From NCBI RefSeq assembly GCF_014874095.1, contig NZ_JADBEB010000001.1, forward strand, positions 4,588,001-4,652,000: a stretch of DNA of 64,000 nucleotides, in the 5' to 3' direction. The stretch's first letter is position 1. Every line of letters begins with the position of its first letter. A model generated the notes under the pieces. The model saw nothing but the letters and a program-made list of their open reading frames with translations, did no database searches and was not told the origin of the DNA. Shown in pieces: positions 1 through 8,607 of the stretch. Position numbers and translations under genes: made by a program. The stretch comes from Plantactinospora soyae (GTDB lineage: Bacteria > Actinomycetota > Actinomycetes > Mycobacteriales > Micromonosporaceae).

Positions 1-613
1 GGAACGGCTCCAGCAGCGGGGCGACCCGGCGGGCGTTGGCCAGGGTGAACCGGCCGTGGAAGTCGACCGCGACGTCCCGGTCGTCGCCGAGCACCTCGCG
101 GGCGGCGGCGACCCGGCGGACCACGCCGTCGAGTTCGGCGACGGACGCGACCGGGCTCATCCGGCCGGACGCGTTCATCTTGACCGCGGTGAGCCCGGCG
201 GCGACCTGCTCGGCGATGTGGTCGGCGACCTCGGCCGGCTCGTCGCCGCCGACCCAGCCGTAGACCCGGATCCGGTCCCGGACCGGGCCGCCGAGCAACT
301 GGTGCACGGGTGCGCCGAAGTGCTTGCCGGCGATGTCCCACAGCGCCTGGTCGAGCCCGGAGACGGCACTGGCCAGGATCGGCCCGCCCCGGTAGAACGA
401 CCCCTTGGTCATCAACTGCCAGTGGTCCTCGATCCGCAGCGCGTCCCGGCCGATCAGCAGCTCGCTGAGTTGCTCCACGGCGGTGCGTACGGTCTCCGAC
501 CGGCCCTCGCAGGTCGCCTCGCCCCAGCCGACGATCCCGCTGTCGGTCTCGATCCGGACGAACAGCCAGCGGGGCGGGACGAGAAAGGTCTCGACCCTAA
601 CGATCTTCGTCAC
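1..613 (-). CDS. dgoD: D-galactonate dehydratase-like enolase-superfamily enzyme (3' end beyond window)
   Basis: Reading from a GTG at 613 gives about 204 residues beginning MTKIVRVETFLVPPRWLFVR, which strongly resembles bacterial D-galactonate dehydratase (galactonate to 2-keto-3-deoxygalactonate, Mg-dependent, cytoplasmic). Visible family features are the capping-domain stretch FYRGGPILASAVSGLDQALW (about residues 77-96), the Lys motif AVKMN and the DFHGR stretch that carries a metal Asp and the catalytic His of the family. The C-terminal part of the barrel lies outside the window. It is separated by only 12 bases from the upstream permease gene on the same strand, so it is probably the last gene or genes of the sugar transporter operon and may act on the imported substrate. 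The exact substrate is inferred from similarity only; related aldonate dehydratases look alike. Confidence 0.85.
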   Translation of the reverse strand, partial: MTKIVRVETFLVPPRWLFVRIETDSGIVGWGEATCEGRSETVRTAVEQLSELLIGRDALRIEDHWQLMTKGSFYRGGPILASAVSGLDQALWDIAGKHFGAPVHQLLGGPVRDRIRVYGWVGGDEPAEVADHIAEQVAAGLTAVKMNASGRMSPVASVAELDGVVRRVAAAREVLGDDRDVAVDFHGRFTLANARRVAPLLEPF

Positions 614-625
614 TTCGTCTCGACC

Positions 626-1444
626 TCAGCCCTTGGTGGCCCCGGCGGTGAGGCCGGAGACGACGTACTTCTGCACGAACAGGGCGATCACCATGATCGG
701 CAGCGTGACCACCGTCGACGCGGCCATCAGGCCGCCCCAGTCGATGCTCGCGTAGCCGACGAAGTCGAAGATCGCGACCGGCAGGGTCTTGGTGTCCGCG
801 CCGGAGAGCACCAGGGCGAACATGAAGTTGTTCCAGGAGAAGATGAACGACAGGATGCCGGCGGTCGCGATGCCGGGTGCGGAGAGCGGCAGCGTGATCC
901 GGCGGAACGCGCCGATGTGGGTGAGCCCGTCGACCAGCGCGGACTCCTCCAGTTCCAGCGGGAGGCCGTCGAAGAAGCCCATCATGATGTACACGACCAG
1001 CGGCAGTGACACGAACATGTGGCTGAGCACGAGGACCGAGAAGCCGCCGACCAACTTCAGGTTGGAGAAGACGTAGTACCAGGGCACCAGCAGCGAGACG
1101 CCGGGGATGACCCGGGCCATCAGCACCACCAGGGCCGACTTGCGCATGTTGAACCGGCTCATCGAGTACGCCGCCGGCACGCCCAGGATCAGCGACAGCA
1201 CGGTGGCGGCGAAGGCCACCCAGAGGCTGTTGCCGATGAACTGGAAGTAGTTCGCCTGGTCCAGGACCTTGCTGTAGTTCTCCAGGACCGGGGTGAAGAC
1301 GAACGCCTTGCCCGTGTCGTAGATGTCGACGTTCGTCTTGAACGAGGCGGCGACCATCCAGACCAGCGGCGCGAGCAACGAGACCACCACGAGGGCCAGG
1401 GCAACCGCCCGGAAGACCTGGTACGGGGTACGGCGGGCCTTCAT
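626..1444 (-). CDS. Carbohydrate ABC transporter permease, MalG type (CUT1)
   Basis: A 272-residue inner-membrane permease with about six hydrophobic segments; the first covers residues 11-28 and is followed by the periplasmic-type stretch typical of MalG proteins. The coupling loop reads ESALVDGLTHIGAFRRITLP (about residues 188-207), the EAA motif that contacts the ATPase. The start ATG overlaps the stop of the upstream permease as ATGA, showing translational coupling. With the neighbouring permease and lipoprotein it makes a CUT1 sugar importer. No ATPase gene is present here, so a shared MsiK-like ATPase elsewhere in the genome, as is usual in actinomycetes, is inferred. Confidence 0.93.
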   Translation of the reverse strand: MKARRTPYQVFRAVALALVVVSLLAPLVWMVAASFKTNVDIYDTGKAFVFTPVLENYSKVLDQANYFQFIGNSLWVAFAATVLSLILGVPAAYSMSRFNMRKSALVVLMARVIPGVSLLVPWYYVFSNLKLVGGFSVLVLSHMFVSLPLVVYIMMGFFDGLPLELEESALVDGLTHIGAFRRITLPLSAPGIATAGILSFIFSWNNFMFALVLSGADTKTLPVAIFDFVGYASIDWGGLMAASTVVTLPIMVIALFVQKYVVSGLTAGATKG

Positions 1445-2370
1445 CGCGCAGCCTTCTTTCGCCGAGAGGTCAGTGCCCACATCGAGCCGATGATGATCAG
1501 GAAGAAGATGATGAGGACGGTCGAGGAGATGCCGTACTCGTTGTAGTCGAAGCTCAGGCCGTAGGCGTACACGTTGAGGGTTTCGACCTCGTGGAACGAC
1601 CCGCCGCCGCGACCCTTCGTGGCGTAGAGGATGTCGAAGGTCTTCAGGGCGTCGATCCCGCGCAGCAGGATCGCGACGATGACCGTCGGCATCAGCAGCG
1701 GCAGCGTGATGTGCCGGAACCGCTGCCAGGCGTTCGCGCCGTCGACCCGGGCCGCCTCGTCCGGCTCGTTGGACAGCGAGGTGAGGCCGGCGAGCAGGAT
1801 CAGGACGACCATCGGCGTCCACTGCCAGATGTCGATGAAGATCGTTGTCGGCAGTGCGCTGTGCTGGCCGGCCAGCCAGGGCTGCGGCCCGATGCCGATC
1901 CAGCCGAGCAGCTGGTTCGCCATTCCGATGTTGGGGTCGAAGATGAGCCGCCACATCATGCCGACCGCGACCGGGGTCGCGACCAGCGGCATCAGGATGG
2001 CGACCCGGACCCACTTCTCGCCCCGGAACGGCCGCCACAACAGCAGCGCGACCGCCATTCCGAGTACGACCTCGAAGAACAGCGCGACGCCGGTGAACCC
2101 GACGGTGCGCAGGACGGCCGGCCAGAACCGGTCGGTGTCGGAGAGGACTTCGAGGTAGTTCGCGAATCCGATGAACTCGGACTCGGCCCGGACCGATCCC
2201 TCGGCGTCGGTGAGGCTGAGGTACAGCGTCCAGGCGAGCGGAAAGATGATCAGTGCACCGACGAAGACCATGGCCGGTGCGGCAAAGAGCCACTTGCGGT
2301 GAATGTTCGCCCAACGCGTCCAGGCGGACGTGTCGGTCGAGGACGACGGGGTGGATGCGATGACTGCCAT
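1441..2370 (-). CDS. Carbohydrate ABC transporter permease, MalF type (CUT1)
   Basis: A 309-residue sugar permease. After a Ser/Thr-rich cytoplasmic N terminus the first membrane segment is near residues 29-50, and the EAA loop reads DEAARVDGANAWQRFRHITL (about residues 207-226). The ATG at 2370 has a GGAG sequence about ten bases upstream. Its stop overlaps the next permease start (ATGA). It lies 74 bases downstream of the binding-protein gene, and that gap holds a 15-bp perfect hairpin that may let the lipoprotein be made in excess over the permeases. The substrate is unknown; the adjacent galactonate-dehydratase-like gene suggests a sugar or sugar acid. Confidence 0.93.
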   Translation of the reverse strand: MAVIASTPSSSTDTSAWTRWANIHRKWLFAAPAMVFVGALIIFPLAWTLYLSLTDAEGSVRAESEFIGFANYLEVLSDTDRFWPAVLRTVGFTGVALFFEVVLGMAVALLLWRPFRGEKWVRVAILMPLVATPVAVGMMWRLIFDPNIGMANQLLGWIGIGPQPWLAGQHSALPTTIFIDIWQWTPMVVLILLAGLTSLSNEPDEAARVDGANAWQRFRHITLPLLMPTVIVAILLRGIDALKTFDILYATKGRGGGSFHEVETLNVYAYGLSFDYNEYGISSTVLIIFFLIIIGSMWALTSRRKKAAR

Positions 2371-2401
2371 GAGGGGTCTCCGGCTTCGGCGGGCCAGGTG
2401 A

Positions 2402-2436
2402 CGCGGGGGCGACGGAACTGGTCCGTCGCCCCCGCG
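2402..2436. promoter_or_regulatory. 15-bp perfect RNA hairpin between binding-protein and permease genes
   Basis: The left arm CGCGGGGGCGACGGA (2402-2416), loop ACTGG and right arm at 2422-2436 pair perfectly. It lies eight bases past the binding-protein stop and 31 bases before the permease start on the minus strand. No run of T follows, so it looks more like an mRNA-stabilising or processing structure, or a partial terminator, than a full intrinsic terminator. Comparable structures after MalE-type genes are known to raise binding-protein expression over permeases. Confidence 0.8.
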
Positions 2437-2444
2437 CGGTTGGC

Positions 2445-3737
2445 TTACTTCTCCTCGTCCAGGAGCTTCTGGAAGGCCTCGTGGGCCGCGGTCGTCGAGC
2501 CGGCGACGTCCTTGCCGGTGATCGCGTCGACGATCGGCTGGCCGACGATCTCGCGTGCCTCGGCCACCTTCACGACCAGCGGCCGGTCGTGGCCGACACC
2601 GTTGGCGGTGCTGACCGCGATGGCGTCCGCGAGGTCCTTCGGGTACGTCGCGATGCCCTCGGGGTTGGCCCAGACCGAGGTACGGGCGCCGGGGACGCCG
2701 GCCTTCTGCTGCGCCAGCGCCTGCTCCTTGCCGGCCGCCCACTCGATGAACTTCCAGGCGTTGCTCTGGTTCTCCGAGGACTCGTTGACGCCGAGCGCCC
2801 ACGACGGGATGTTGTACGGCTTCGAGCCGGCCGGGCCGGCCGGGAACGGCGCGAACCCGACGGTGTCGGAGACCTTCGACTTGGCCGGGTCGGTGGCGTT
2901 CTTGTAGAGCGAGTTGGCCTCGGTGTAGAAGGCGGCCTTGCCCTGGGTGAAGATCGCCATCGCCTCGGACCAGCTCATGTCGGTGCTGATGTTGTCCGGG
3001 CCGTGGTCCTTGAGCAGCCCGCCGTAGTAGGCGTACGCCTGCTTGGCCTGGTCGGTGTTGACCGTGGACTTGCCGCTGTCGTCGACGAAGTCGCCGCCGA
3101 AGCTGTAGAGGAAGCTGGAGAACTGGGTGACCGCAGCCGCCTTACCGGTCCGGGCGACGAAGCCCGCGGTGCCGGCGTTCTCGGACTCGATCTTCGCCGC
3201 CATGGTCTTCAGCTCGTCGAGGGTCTTCGGCGGGGCGCTGAAGCCGGCCTTCTGCACCAGGTCCTTGCGGTAGTACAGGACCTCCTGCTCGGTGATGATC
3301 GGTACGCCGACCACCTTGTCCTCGTAGCTGGTCGCCTGGACCGGTCCGGCCTGGAAGTCGTCGAAGCCGAAGGCGGCGTTCCCCTTGGCCTTGTCGGTCA
3401 GGTCGGCCAGATACTTGTTCTTGGCGAACAGCTTCCCCTCCTGGAGGGGCCGGTACATCATCACGTCGATGTCGCTGGATCCGGCGTTCAGCTTGACGTT
3501 GTACTGGTCAGAGAGCTGGTCCTCGCCCAGCTGGGTGACCTCTACCTTCAGGCCGGTCTGCTTCTCGAACTCCGGCAGGGCCTGCTTTATGTTTTCCGTC
3601 CAGACGTGGTTGACCAGCGTCACGCGCAAAGTGTTCGACTCACCGCTGTCGTCCCCGCCGCCCCCGCAGGCGGACAGGCCGAGGGCAGCCACCACGGCCA
3701 GAGAGGTTCCGATTACCGACCGACGTAACACGTCCAT
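2445..3737 (-). CDS. Extracellular sugar-binding lipoprotein of CUT1 ABC transporter
   Basis: A 430-residue family-1 solute-binding protein. The N terminus has a positively charged start, a hydrophobic core and the lipobox LSAC with the lipidated Cys at residue 24, followed by a Gly/Asp/Ser-rich linker, so it is anchored outside the membrane. The core has the usual alternation of this fold, for example DIDVMMYRPLQEGKLFAKN (about residue 93 on) and the late stretch SENQSNAWKFIEWAAG. The ATG at 3737 has a strong GGAAGGGGAG ribosome site directly upstream. It is the first gene of the transporter operon and is divergent from the FadR-type regulator at 3867, which is its likely controller. Confidence 0.93.
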   Translation of the reverse strand: MDVLRRSVIGTSLAVVAALGLSACGGGGDDSGESNTLRVTLVNHVWTENIKQALPEFEKQTGLKVEVTQLGEDQLSDQYNVKLNAGSSDIDVMMYRPLQEGKLFAKNKYLADLTDKAKGNAAFGFDDFQAGPVQATSYEDKVVGVPIITEQEVLYYRKDLVQKAGFSAPPKTLDELKTMAAKIESENAGTAGFVARTGKAAAVTQFSSFLYSFGGDFVDDSGKSTVNTDQAKQAYAYYGGLLKDHGPDNISTDMSWSEAMAIFTQGKAAFYTEANSLYKNATDPAKSKVSDTVGFAPFPAGPAGSKPYNIPSWALGVNESSENQSNAWKFIEWAAGKEQALAQQKAGVPGARTSVWANPEGIATYPKDLADAIAVSTANGVGHDRPLVVKVAEAREIVGQPIVDAITGKDVAGSTTAAHEAFQKLLDEEK

Positions 3738-3777
3738 CTCCCCTTCCGTCGCGGCGACCCGCCGTTGGGGCGCCGCA

Positions 3778-3796
3778 GCGGATGCCCTACATCCGC
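3778..3796. promoter_or_regulatory. Inverted repeat, candidate operator of the FadR-type regulator
   Basis: GCGGATG-CCCTA-CATCCGC is a perfect 7-bp inverted repeat in the 129-bp divergent gap between the sugar-binding-protein gene and the regulator gene. A further GGATG half-site follows at about 3804. Position and symmetry suit a dimeric GntR/FadR operator; binding is inference. Confidence 0.45.
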
Positions 3797-3854
3797 TTAA
3801 TGCCGGATGTTAGGCCGATAAACCAGACTTATGCAAGAGATGCCCTCCCACTGA

Positions 3855-3860
3855 TAGGCT
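3855..3860 (+). promoter_or_regulatory. -10 element TAGGCT of a probable leaderless promoter
   Basis: TAGGCT ends six bases before the ATG at 3867 and there is no ribosome site between them. That spacing is the usual signature of a leaderless actinobacterial transcript starting on the initiation codon. Confidence 0.5.
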
Positions 3861-3866
3861 TTATTT

Positions 3867-4646
3867 ATGGACATGCCGTCACCAGAGGATGCGTCTGTCC
3901 GGCTCGGCACCGCCGAACCGGGCCTGCACGCCCGCGTGCTCGACCTCCTCGGCACGGCCGTCTGCGCCGGCCAGCTTCCGCCGGGGTCCGTGCTCTACAT
4001 CGACGACCTCGTCGAGCAGTACGCCGTCTCCCGCTCGGTCGTCCGCGAGGTGCTGCGGGTGCTCTCCTCGATGGGACTCGTCGAGTCCCGTCGCCGGGTC
4101 GGCACCCTGATCCGGGCCGCCAGCGACTGGAACGTCTTCGACCCCCAGGTCATCCGCTGGCGACTCGCCTCGGCCGGCCGGATCGCCCAGCTCCGCTCGA
4201 TCACCGAACTGCGGGCTGCGGTCGAGCCGCAGGCCGCCGCGCTCGCGGCCGTCCGGGCGACCCCGCAGGAGGCCAGTGACCTGATCGGACTCGCCGCGAA
4301 GATGTGGGCGGCCGGCAAGGCCGGCGACGAGGCCGAGTTCCTCCGGCTCGACATCGAGTTCCACCGGCAGGTGCTGGTCGACTCCGGCAACGAGATGTTC
4401 CTGAAGCTGCACGAACTTGTCGCCGAGGTGCTCGCCGGCCGGTACCACTACGACCTGATGCCGCACTACCCGCACGAGGAGGCGTTGCAACTGCACGCCG
4501 AGGTGGCGCAGGCGATCCAGCGGCACGACGGCGACCGTGCCAAGGTCGCGATGGTGCAGATCATGGAGCAGGCCATGAAGGAGATGAGCGCGATCTGGGC
4601 GCAGACCGAACCCATCCCGGTCACGGGGACGGTTACGCCGGCCTGA
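3867..4646 (+). CDS. FadR-subfamily GntR transcriptional regulator
   Basis: A 259-residue regulator with an N-terminal winged helix (about residues 22-85; VEQYAVSRSVVREVLRVLSS is the recognition region) and an all-helical FCD ligand-binding domain (about residues 105-240). The FCD domain shows the metal-binding type residues in FLRLDIEFHRQVL and later HAEVAQAIQRHD. Members of this family sense sugar acids, organic acids or their phosphates and usually repress neighbouring catabolic operons. It is divergent from the sugar transporter and dehydratase operon, so local control of that operon is likely. It appears to be translated leaderless. Confidence 0.9.
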   Translation: MDMPSPEDASVRLGTAEPGLHARVLDLLGTAVCAGQLPPGSVLYIDDLVEQYAVSRSVVREVLRVLSSMGLVESRRRVGTLIRAASDWNVFDPQVIRWRLASAGRIAQLRSITELRAAVEPQAAALAAVRATPQEASDLIGLAAKMWAAGKAGDEAEFLRLDIEFHRQVLVDSGNEMFLKLHELVAEVLAGRYHYDLMPHYPHEEALQLHAEVAQAIQRHDGDRAKVAMVQIMEQAMKEMSAIWAQTEPIPVTGTVTPA

Positions 4647-4705
4647 CCCGGAACCCTTGCCGCAGCTCAACTGCTTTGTCGGTGCCGCTGAGCGGGTCGA
4701 GTATG

Positions 4706-5074
4706 TCAGCGAGCTTTTGGCGCGCTGCTCTGGTGGCGGCGGAGGAGTTCTTGGAGTGCGTTGATCTCGGCGCGTAGCGAGTTCTGCCCTTGTTGGGTGA
4801 TCTTGATCCAGGTCTTGGGTCGTCGGCCGTGGTAGCCCCGCTCGATCTGGATCAGATTCGCCTCCTCGAGCACGGCAAGGTGTCGGGAGAGGTTGCCGGG
4901 GGTGAGTTCGAGTGCGGTGCGCAGGTAGGCGACCTCCACTCGCTCGGATTCCGCCGCGATGGTGAGGATGCCGAGTCGGTGACGCTGGTGGACGGTGTCG
5001 TTGAGGCCGTTCGTCGGGTGCCCGGTGCTTCTCGGGTCGGCGGCCGGGGTGTTGGCGTCATTCCCAGTGCTCAC
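4706..5074 (-). CDS. Winged-helix transcriptional regulator (MarR/ArsR-like, HTH_27 type)
   Basis: A 122-residue protein with a disordered N terminus of about 28 residues and one winged-helix domain: HRLGILTIAAESERVEVAYL, then LTPGNLSRHLAVLEEANLIQ as recognition helix, then a wing containing RRPKTWIKITQQG. This matches small regulators whose domain is often annotated as winged helix DNA-binding or PadR-like. The start overlaps the stop of the upstream membrane protein gene as ATGA, so the pair is co-expressed. Regulators of this sort commonly control their partner membrane protein; ligand unknown. Confidence 0.85.
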   Translation of the reverse strand: MSTGNDANTPAADPRSTGHPTNGLNDTVHQRHRLGILTIAAESERVEVAYLRTALELTPGNLSRHLAVLEEANLIQIERGYHGRRPKTWIKITQQGQNSLRAEINALQELLRRHQSSAPKAR

Positions 5075-5835
5075 GTCGACCTCTTGGACGCCTTCACCGT
5101 GTCAATGAGGGCGACGGTGCCACCGACGAGCAGGATCGGTGCCGGCAGCAGGGCCGCCAACATGAAGCTGAATCGGTTTAGATCCCCAGGTTGGAATTCC
5201 GTGGTTTGGAAGTAGGTGCTTACCAGGAGGACCGCGGCGGTGTAGCCCAGGACGACGGTCAACAGGCCCCGGCTGCGTTCGAGTCGAGCCAGGACCGCCA
5301 GTCCTACTGCGATGACCAGATGGGGGAGCATGCCTCTGTTGGAGATACCCAACAGGGGTGTGGTCGCCCAGCTTGTTGCGGTTGTTACCGGTGACCACGT
5401 GTTGAACAACATGAATGGCAGGACGATCGGCAGCACGAGGCCCACCAGGGTGCCCACGATACCGGCGGTGAGGTACGCACGGGTCGGGGTCTGCAGGCCC
5501 ACCCGGGCGCCGCGCCACCGGTACCACCCGAGGCTGAGTATGTAGCCACCGATGAGTGCCGCCAGCCAGTACCAGCCAAGGGCCGCCGAGTGCTCCAGGA
5601 AGTCACCACCGAGGCCGGCCAGCGCGGGGATGGCTTTCACGCCCCGCATGCCGGCCGGTTCCACCGACTCAAGATACAGCGGCGCGGCGATCGCAATGAG
5701 CAGACCGAACAGCAGAAGTGGGAACCAGTACGCGTGTCGGGCGGCCCGGGTGCGCCGCCGGAGGGCGGTCACCGACGCAAGGAGTTCCCCCGGTGTGGAC
5801 TCGGCGTTCGGGCCAGGGTTCGGTTCGTCCGACAT
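5071..5835 (-). CDS. Multi-pass membrane protein partner of the winged-helix regulator
   Basis: A 254-residue protein starting MSDEPNPGPNAESTPGELL, chosen because a GGAGGGT ribosome site sits just upstream of the ATG at 5835. About six hydrophobic segments are visible: near residues 40-56, 83-104, 122-145, 160-178, 185-203 and 220-245. No catalytic motif was recognised. It is followed by the winged-helix regulator in a four-base overlap. Such regulator-membrane protein pairs are common in actinomycetes, but the function of this one is unknown. Confidence 0.8.
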   Translation of the reverse strand: MSDEPNPGPNAESTPGELLASVTALRRRTRAARHAYWFPLLLFGLLIAIAAPLYLESVEPAGMRGVKAIPALAGLGGDFLEHSAALGWYWLAALIGGYILSLGWYRWRGARVGLQTPTRAYLTAGIVGTLVGLVLPIVLPFMLFNTWSPVTTATSWATTPLLGISNRGMLPHLVIAVGLAVLARLERSRGLLTVVLGYTAAVLLVSTYFQTTEFQPGDLNRFSFMLAALLPAPILLVGGTVALIDTVKASKRST

Positions 5836-6290
5836 GACACCCTCCAGGTTGGATCGATCCCATGCACTGCGCTCCCAATAGGTTTGCATCACAAATCGTT
5901 CTGCGCAAGAGTTGGTCTCTCCTGATCCCCCAACACGCTCCTGCCGCCAACAGGCGCCGGGGCGGCGGAACCGCATCCCCGGACCGAGTTGGTCGGCCCG
6001 GTCAACCGGCACGGAGCGTGCCCGGGCCTTGGGCAGATGGCGTAGCGGTGCAGCAGACAGGCAACATCACGGCAGCAAAGGCCGTCGAGCGCCGTTCAGC
6101 GCCGTTGGGAGCGCAGCCCTGCTCCCAATCTGCTCCCTCAACGCCACCCCACGATCCCGGCGGCGGGCAAGCGACGGGTCAGCTCGGCGCCGTAGGAGCC
6201 TGTGCCCTCGACCCCGACCTGCTGAACACCTCCGAGATCCGCGCCGGGTTTGCCTCTCCGCCCCGCCGCCCACCCTCGTCGCCACCTCCG
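5836..6290. other. 455-bp intergenic region with an 8-bp inverted repeat
   Basis: No convincing gene was found. TTGGGAGC (6105-6112) and GCTCCCAA (6121-6128) form a perfect 8-bp stem with an 8-base loop, and a third partial copy of the right arm, GCTCCC, follows at about 6132. It lies downstream of the anti-sigma-like gene that ends at 6291 and could help stop transcription, although there is no T run. The rest contains the promoter region of the membrane protein gene. Confidence 0.4.
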
Positions 6291-7433
6291 TCAGCCGATA
6301 CGTCCCACCGTCGGGACGATCGCCCACGACCAGAGATCCTGGCTGCGCAGACCGGCGGGGTACGCCGCCGCGTCCGACCCGCCGCCTCCCGTACCAGCCA
6401 GCCTGCCGGTGGCCCGGCCGGCTGCCCGGCCGGTTCCCGGATCGAGCAGCAGGTCGGTGACGGCGCCGCCGTCGACGTGCCGGATCACGTACTGCTCCCG
6501 GCCGCCGACGGTGACCCTGGCGGCGCTAAGCCCGTCGAGCCCGGCGAGTACCTGGTAGAGGGCGACCCGTACGGCCGGCACGAGCACCGGATCTGCTGAC
6601 CGCAGCAGGACTCCCAGCGCCTTGGCCAGCCGACCGTCCGGGGAGTCCGGGCTCCCGGCGAGATCGTCGAGCAGCCGGCTCCGCAGCAGCGCCGGATCGG
6701 TTGGCAGCTCAGCGAGCCACTGCGGGGTAGGCAGGCCCAGGCTCGGCCCCTCCACGAGCAGCCTCTGCATGGCTTCGCTTCCCCTCTGGCCGTCTGTCGG
6801 CCCCGGGTCCACGTCCTGCCCGTTAAGGCGGGCGTCGAGCACGATCATGCCCCTCGGAGTGAGCCACATCTGATGGTCGATCGGCAGCGGCTCGTGCGGG
6901 GAGTTCGGCGCCGCGTTACCGGACCCAGGCGTGGCTCCCGGGCCGCCGGTCGGGGTGCCCGACGCCGTTCCCGCCACCGGCGGGCCGGGCTCGCCGCTGC
7001 TCCCCGCCGCCGGCCCGCCGGCGCCGGGAACCGCTACCGTCCGGGTACGGACGTAGATGAACCGCCCGTCGGGAACAGGTACCGGCTCCACTGTCGCGGC
7101 CCGGGCGATCAGTTCGTCGAGCGCGGCCCGGACGACGGCCGGGCCCCCGTACGAAACGGCCAGCGGGTCGGCCTGGCCGGGCGGCGTCGCCGGGCGGTCC
7201 GGCCCGGCGCCGTTCGGCGGGGCGAGCACCAGACCGGCGCCGAGGGCGAGGCCGGCGACCACCGCCGCGGCGGTGACTGGCAACACCAGCCGGGGACGCC
7301 AGGACCGGCGCTGCCGCGCCGCGTGCCCGCTGACGACCGCTCGCCAGGTACGCGCCACCGCCTCGTCGTCGGGCTCGGACAGTCCGGGCGGCAGGTTCCG
7401 CACCGCGACCAGGTCGGGATCCGTTCGGTTCAT
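6291..7433 (-). CDS. CU044_5270-family protein, probable membrane anti-sigma partner
   Basis: A 380-residue protein with an N-terminal cytoplasmic part of about 45 residues, one transmembrane segment (about residues 48-70, rich in Val/Ala/Leu) and a large extracytoplasmic domain. That domain contains a Gly/Pro/Ser/Thr-rich linker and a C-terminal region that includes VTVGGREQYVIRHVDGGAVTD in two pieces around residue 330. This layout matches the CU044_5270 family, regularly encoded right after an ECF sigma factor. The start overlaps the sigma gene stop (ATGA), supporting a regulatory pair in which this protein restrains the sigma factor or senses the envelope. Direct anti-sigma activity is inferred. 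Confidence 0.85.
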   Translation of the reverse strand: MNRTDPDLVAVRNLPPGLSEPDDEAVARTWRAVVSGHAARQRRSWRPRLVLPVTAAAVVAGLALGAGLVLAPPNGAGPDRPATPPGQADPLAVSYGGPAVVRAALDELIARAATVEPVPVPDGRFIYVRTRTVAVPGAGGPAAGSSGEPGPPVAGTASGTPTGGPGATPGSGNAAPNSPHEPLPIDHQMWLTPRGMIVLDARLNGQDVDPGPTDGQRGSEAMQRLLVEGPSLGLPTPQWLAELPTDPALLRSRLLDDLAGSPDSPDGRLAKALGVLLRSADPVLVPAVRVALYQVLAGLDGLSAARVTVGGREQYVIRHVDGGAVTDLLLDPGTGRAAGRATGRLAGTGGGGSDAAAYPAGLRSQDLWSWAIVPTVGRIG

Positions 7434-7969
7434 CGGGACTCTCCTTCTACGGAAAGGACGGCACGCACCTTGGTTCGCGCCCGGTGCAGGGCCGACCGAA
7501 CCGATCCCAGCGGGATGTCGAGCGCGGTAGCGATCTCGCCGTACTCCAGGTCGGCGACCGCGTAGAGCATCAGCACGTCCCGCTGTCTGCGGGGCAGCTC
7601 GGCGAGTACCACGCGGAGCCGGGCGACGGACCTCTGCGCGTCGACCCGTTCGGCGCTACGCAGGGCCGGTCCCTCGGCGACCACGTCGATCGGGGCGGCC
7701 GTACGCAGTAGCCGGATCTCGGTGCGCAGGTGCCGGCGCAACAGGTTGGTGGCGATGCCGTACAGCCACGGCAGCACCGCGCCCTTGCCCGGGTCGTACC
7801 TCTCCCTCCGCTCGTACGCGAGCAGAAAGGTCTCGGCCACCACGTCCTCCGCGACGTCGTCGCCGACCCGCCGCGCGCAGTACCGCAACAGCTCCCGGGC
7901 ATACCGGTCGAACAACCCGGCGAGGTCACCGGCATCGACGGAATCCCGATCGACGGTGTGCGTTGTCAT
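7430..7969 (-). CDS. ECF RNA polymerase sigma factor
   Basis: A 179-residue sigma-70 family protein from the ATG at 7969 (MTTHTVDRDSVDAGDL). Region 2 spans about residues 15-80 with the -10 recognition stretch EDVVAETFLLAYERRERYDP, and region 4 spans about residues 115-170 with the helix-turn-helix LEYGEIATALDIPLGSVRSA. Upstream in-frame starts up to 8080 exist, but they would add a non-family extension. It directs transcription of a small regulon, probably including itself. The overlap with the CU044_5270 gene indicates translational coupling. Confidence 0.88.
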   Translation of the reverse strand: MTTHTVDRDSVDAGDLAGLFDRYARELLRYCARRVGDDVAEDVVAETFLLAYERRERYDPGKGAVLPWLYGIATNLLRRHLRTEIRLLRTAAPIDVVAEGPALRSAERVDAQRSVARLRVVLAELPRRQRDVLMLYAVADLEYGEIATALDIPLGSVRSALHRARTKVRAVLSVEGESR

Positions 7970-8607
7970 ACCCGCTCTTGCCCCTACCGGCCTGCCGGGT
8001 TCCCAGCGGCTCGCGATCCCGTTGTCGTCCCACTTCACCCGGGCTAAGTGATGATGCATCCGTCGCGGTGCGCTGTTCACCGAGTGCGGCGTCTCATCGT
8101 CTGTCTATGCGCGACTGGCGGCCTGCTAATAGCCCACATCACCCTCACGATGGCCGCCCACGCCTGGCTGGTCGTCGCCCGGACATTGGTCGCAAAAGGG
8201 GAACCGGTCCCGGAGAGCACATGATGATCAGCTGAACACTGACAGGTTCCACCGCCGCCTGAGCTCTACTGCCACTGCTCGTCCTCACGATACAAGTCGG
8301 GGATCGGCCCGAGGAGCGCCCATCCCGGCTCTAGTCCCTCCTCGGCGGCTCACGCGGGGCGGCTGTTCACCATCCGCGCGATTCCAGTCGATTCCTGCCT
8401 CGCGTCGGCCCCATTGGCCAGGGCGTCTGGGAGCGGGTCGACTTCCTTGCCTGGCCGTCCGTCAGCCGGAACGGGCCGGCCGGACTCGGGGCTGGTGATC
8501 ATCTAGCCCGCTGTGGCGGACTATGGTTGCCGGATCGCGCCGTCGCGGTACGCGAAGCCGGCGCGTACCGACAAGGAGCCCGCGTACAGAAGCAGAGGGG
8601 ACCCCCC
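7970..8607. other. 638-bp non-coding region
   Basis: This holds the divergent promoter regions of the sigma factor and the MetE-like gene. Small open frames here have no family resemblance and poor codon bias. No repeat or RNA structure stood out. Confidence 0.4.

Noticed and set aside
6061-6140. Possible tRNA or integration-site remnant in the 5836-6290 gap
   Set aside because: The repeated GCGCCGTT and TTGGGAGC segments do not fold into a cloverleaf and no integrase gene is present.
7963-8235. Possible 90-codon gene antisense to the sigma-factor start
   Set aside because: Ser/Arg/Pro-rich, no ribosome site, overlaps the sigma gene promoter and resembles nothing.
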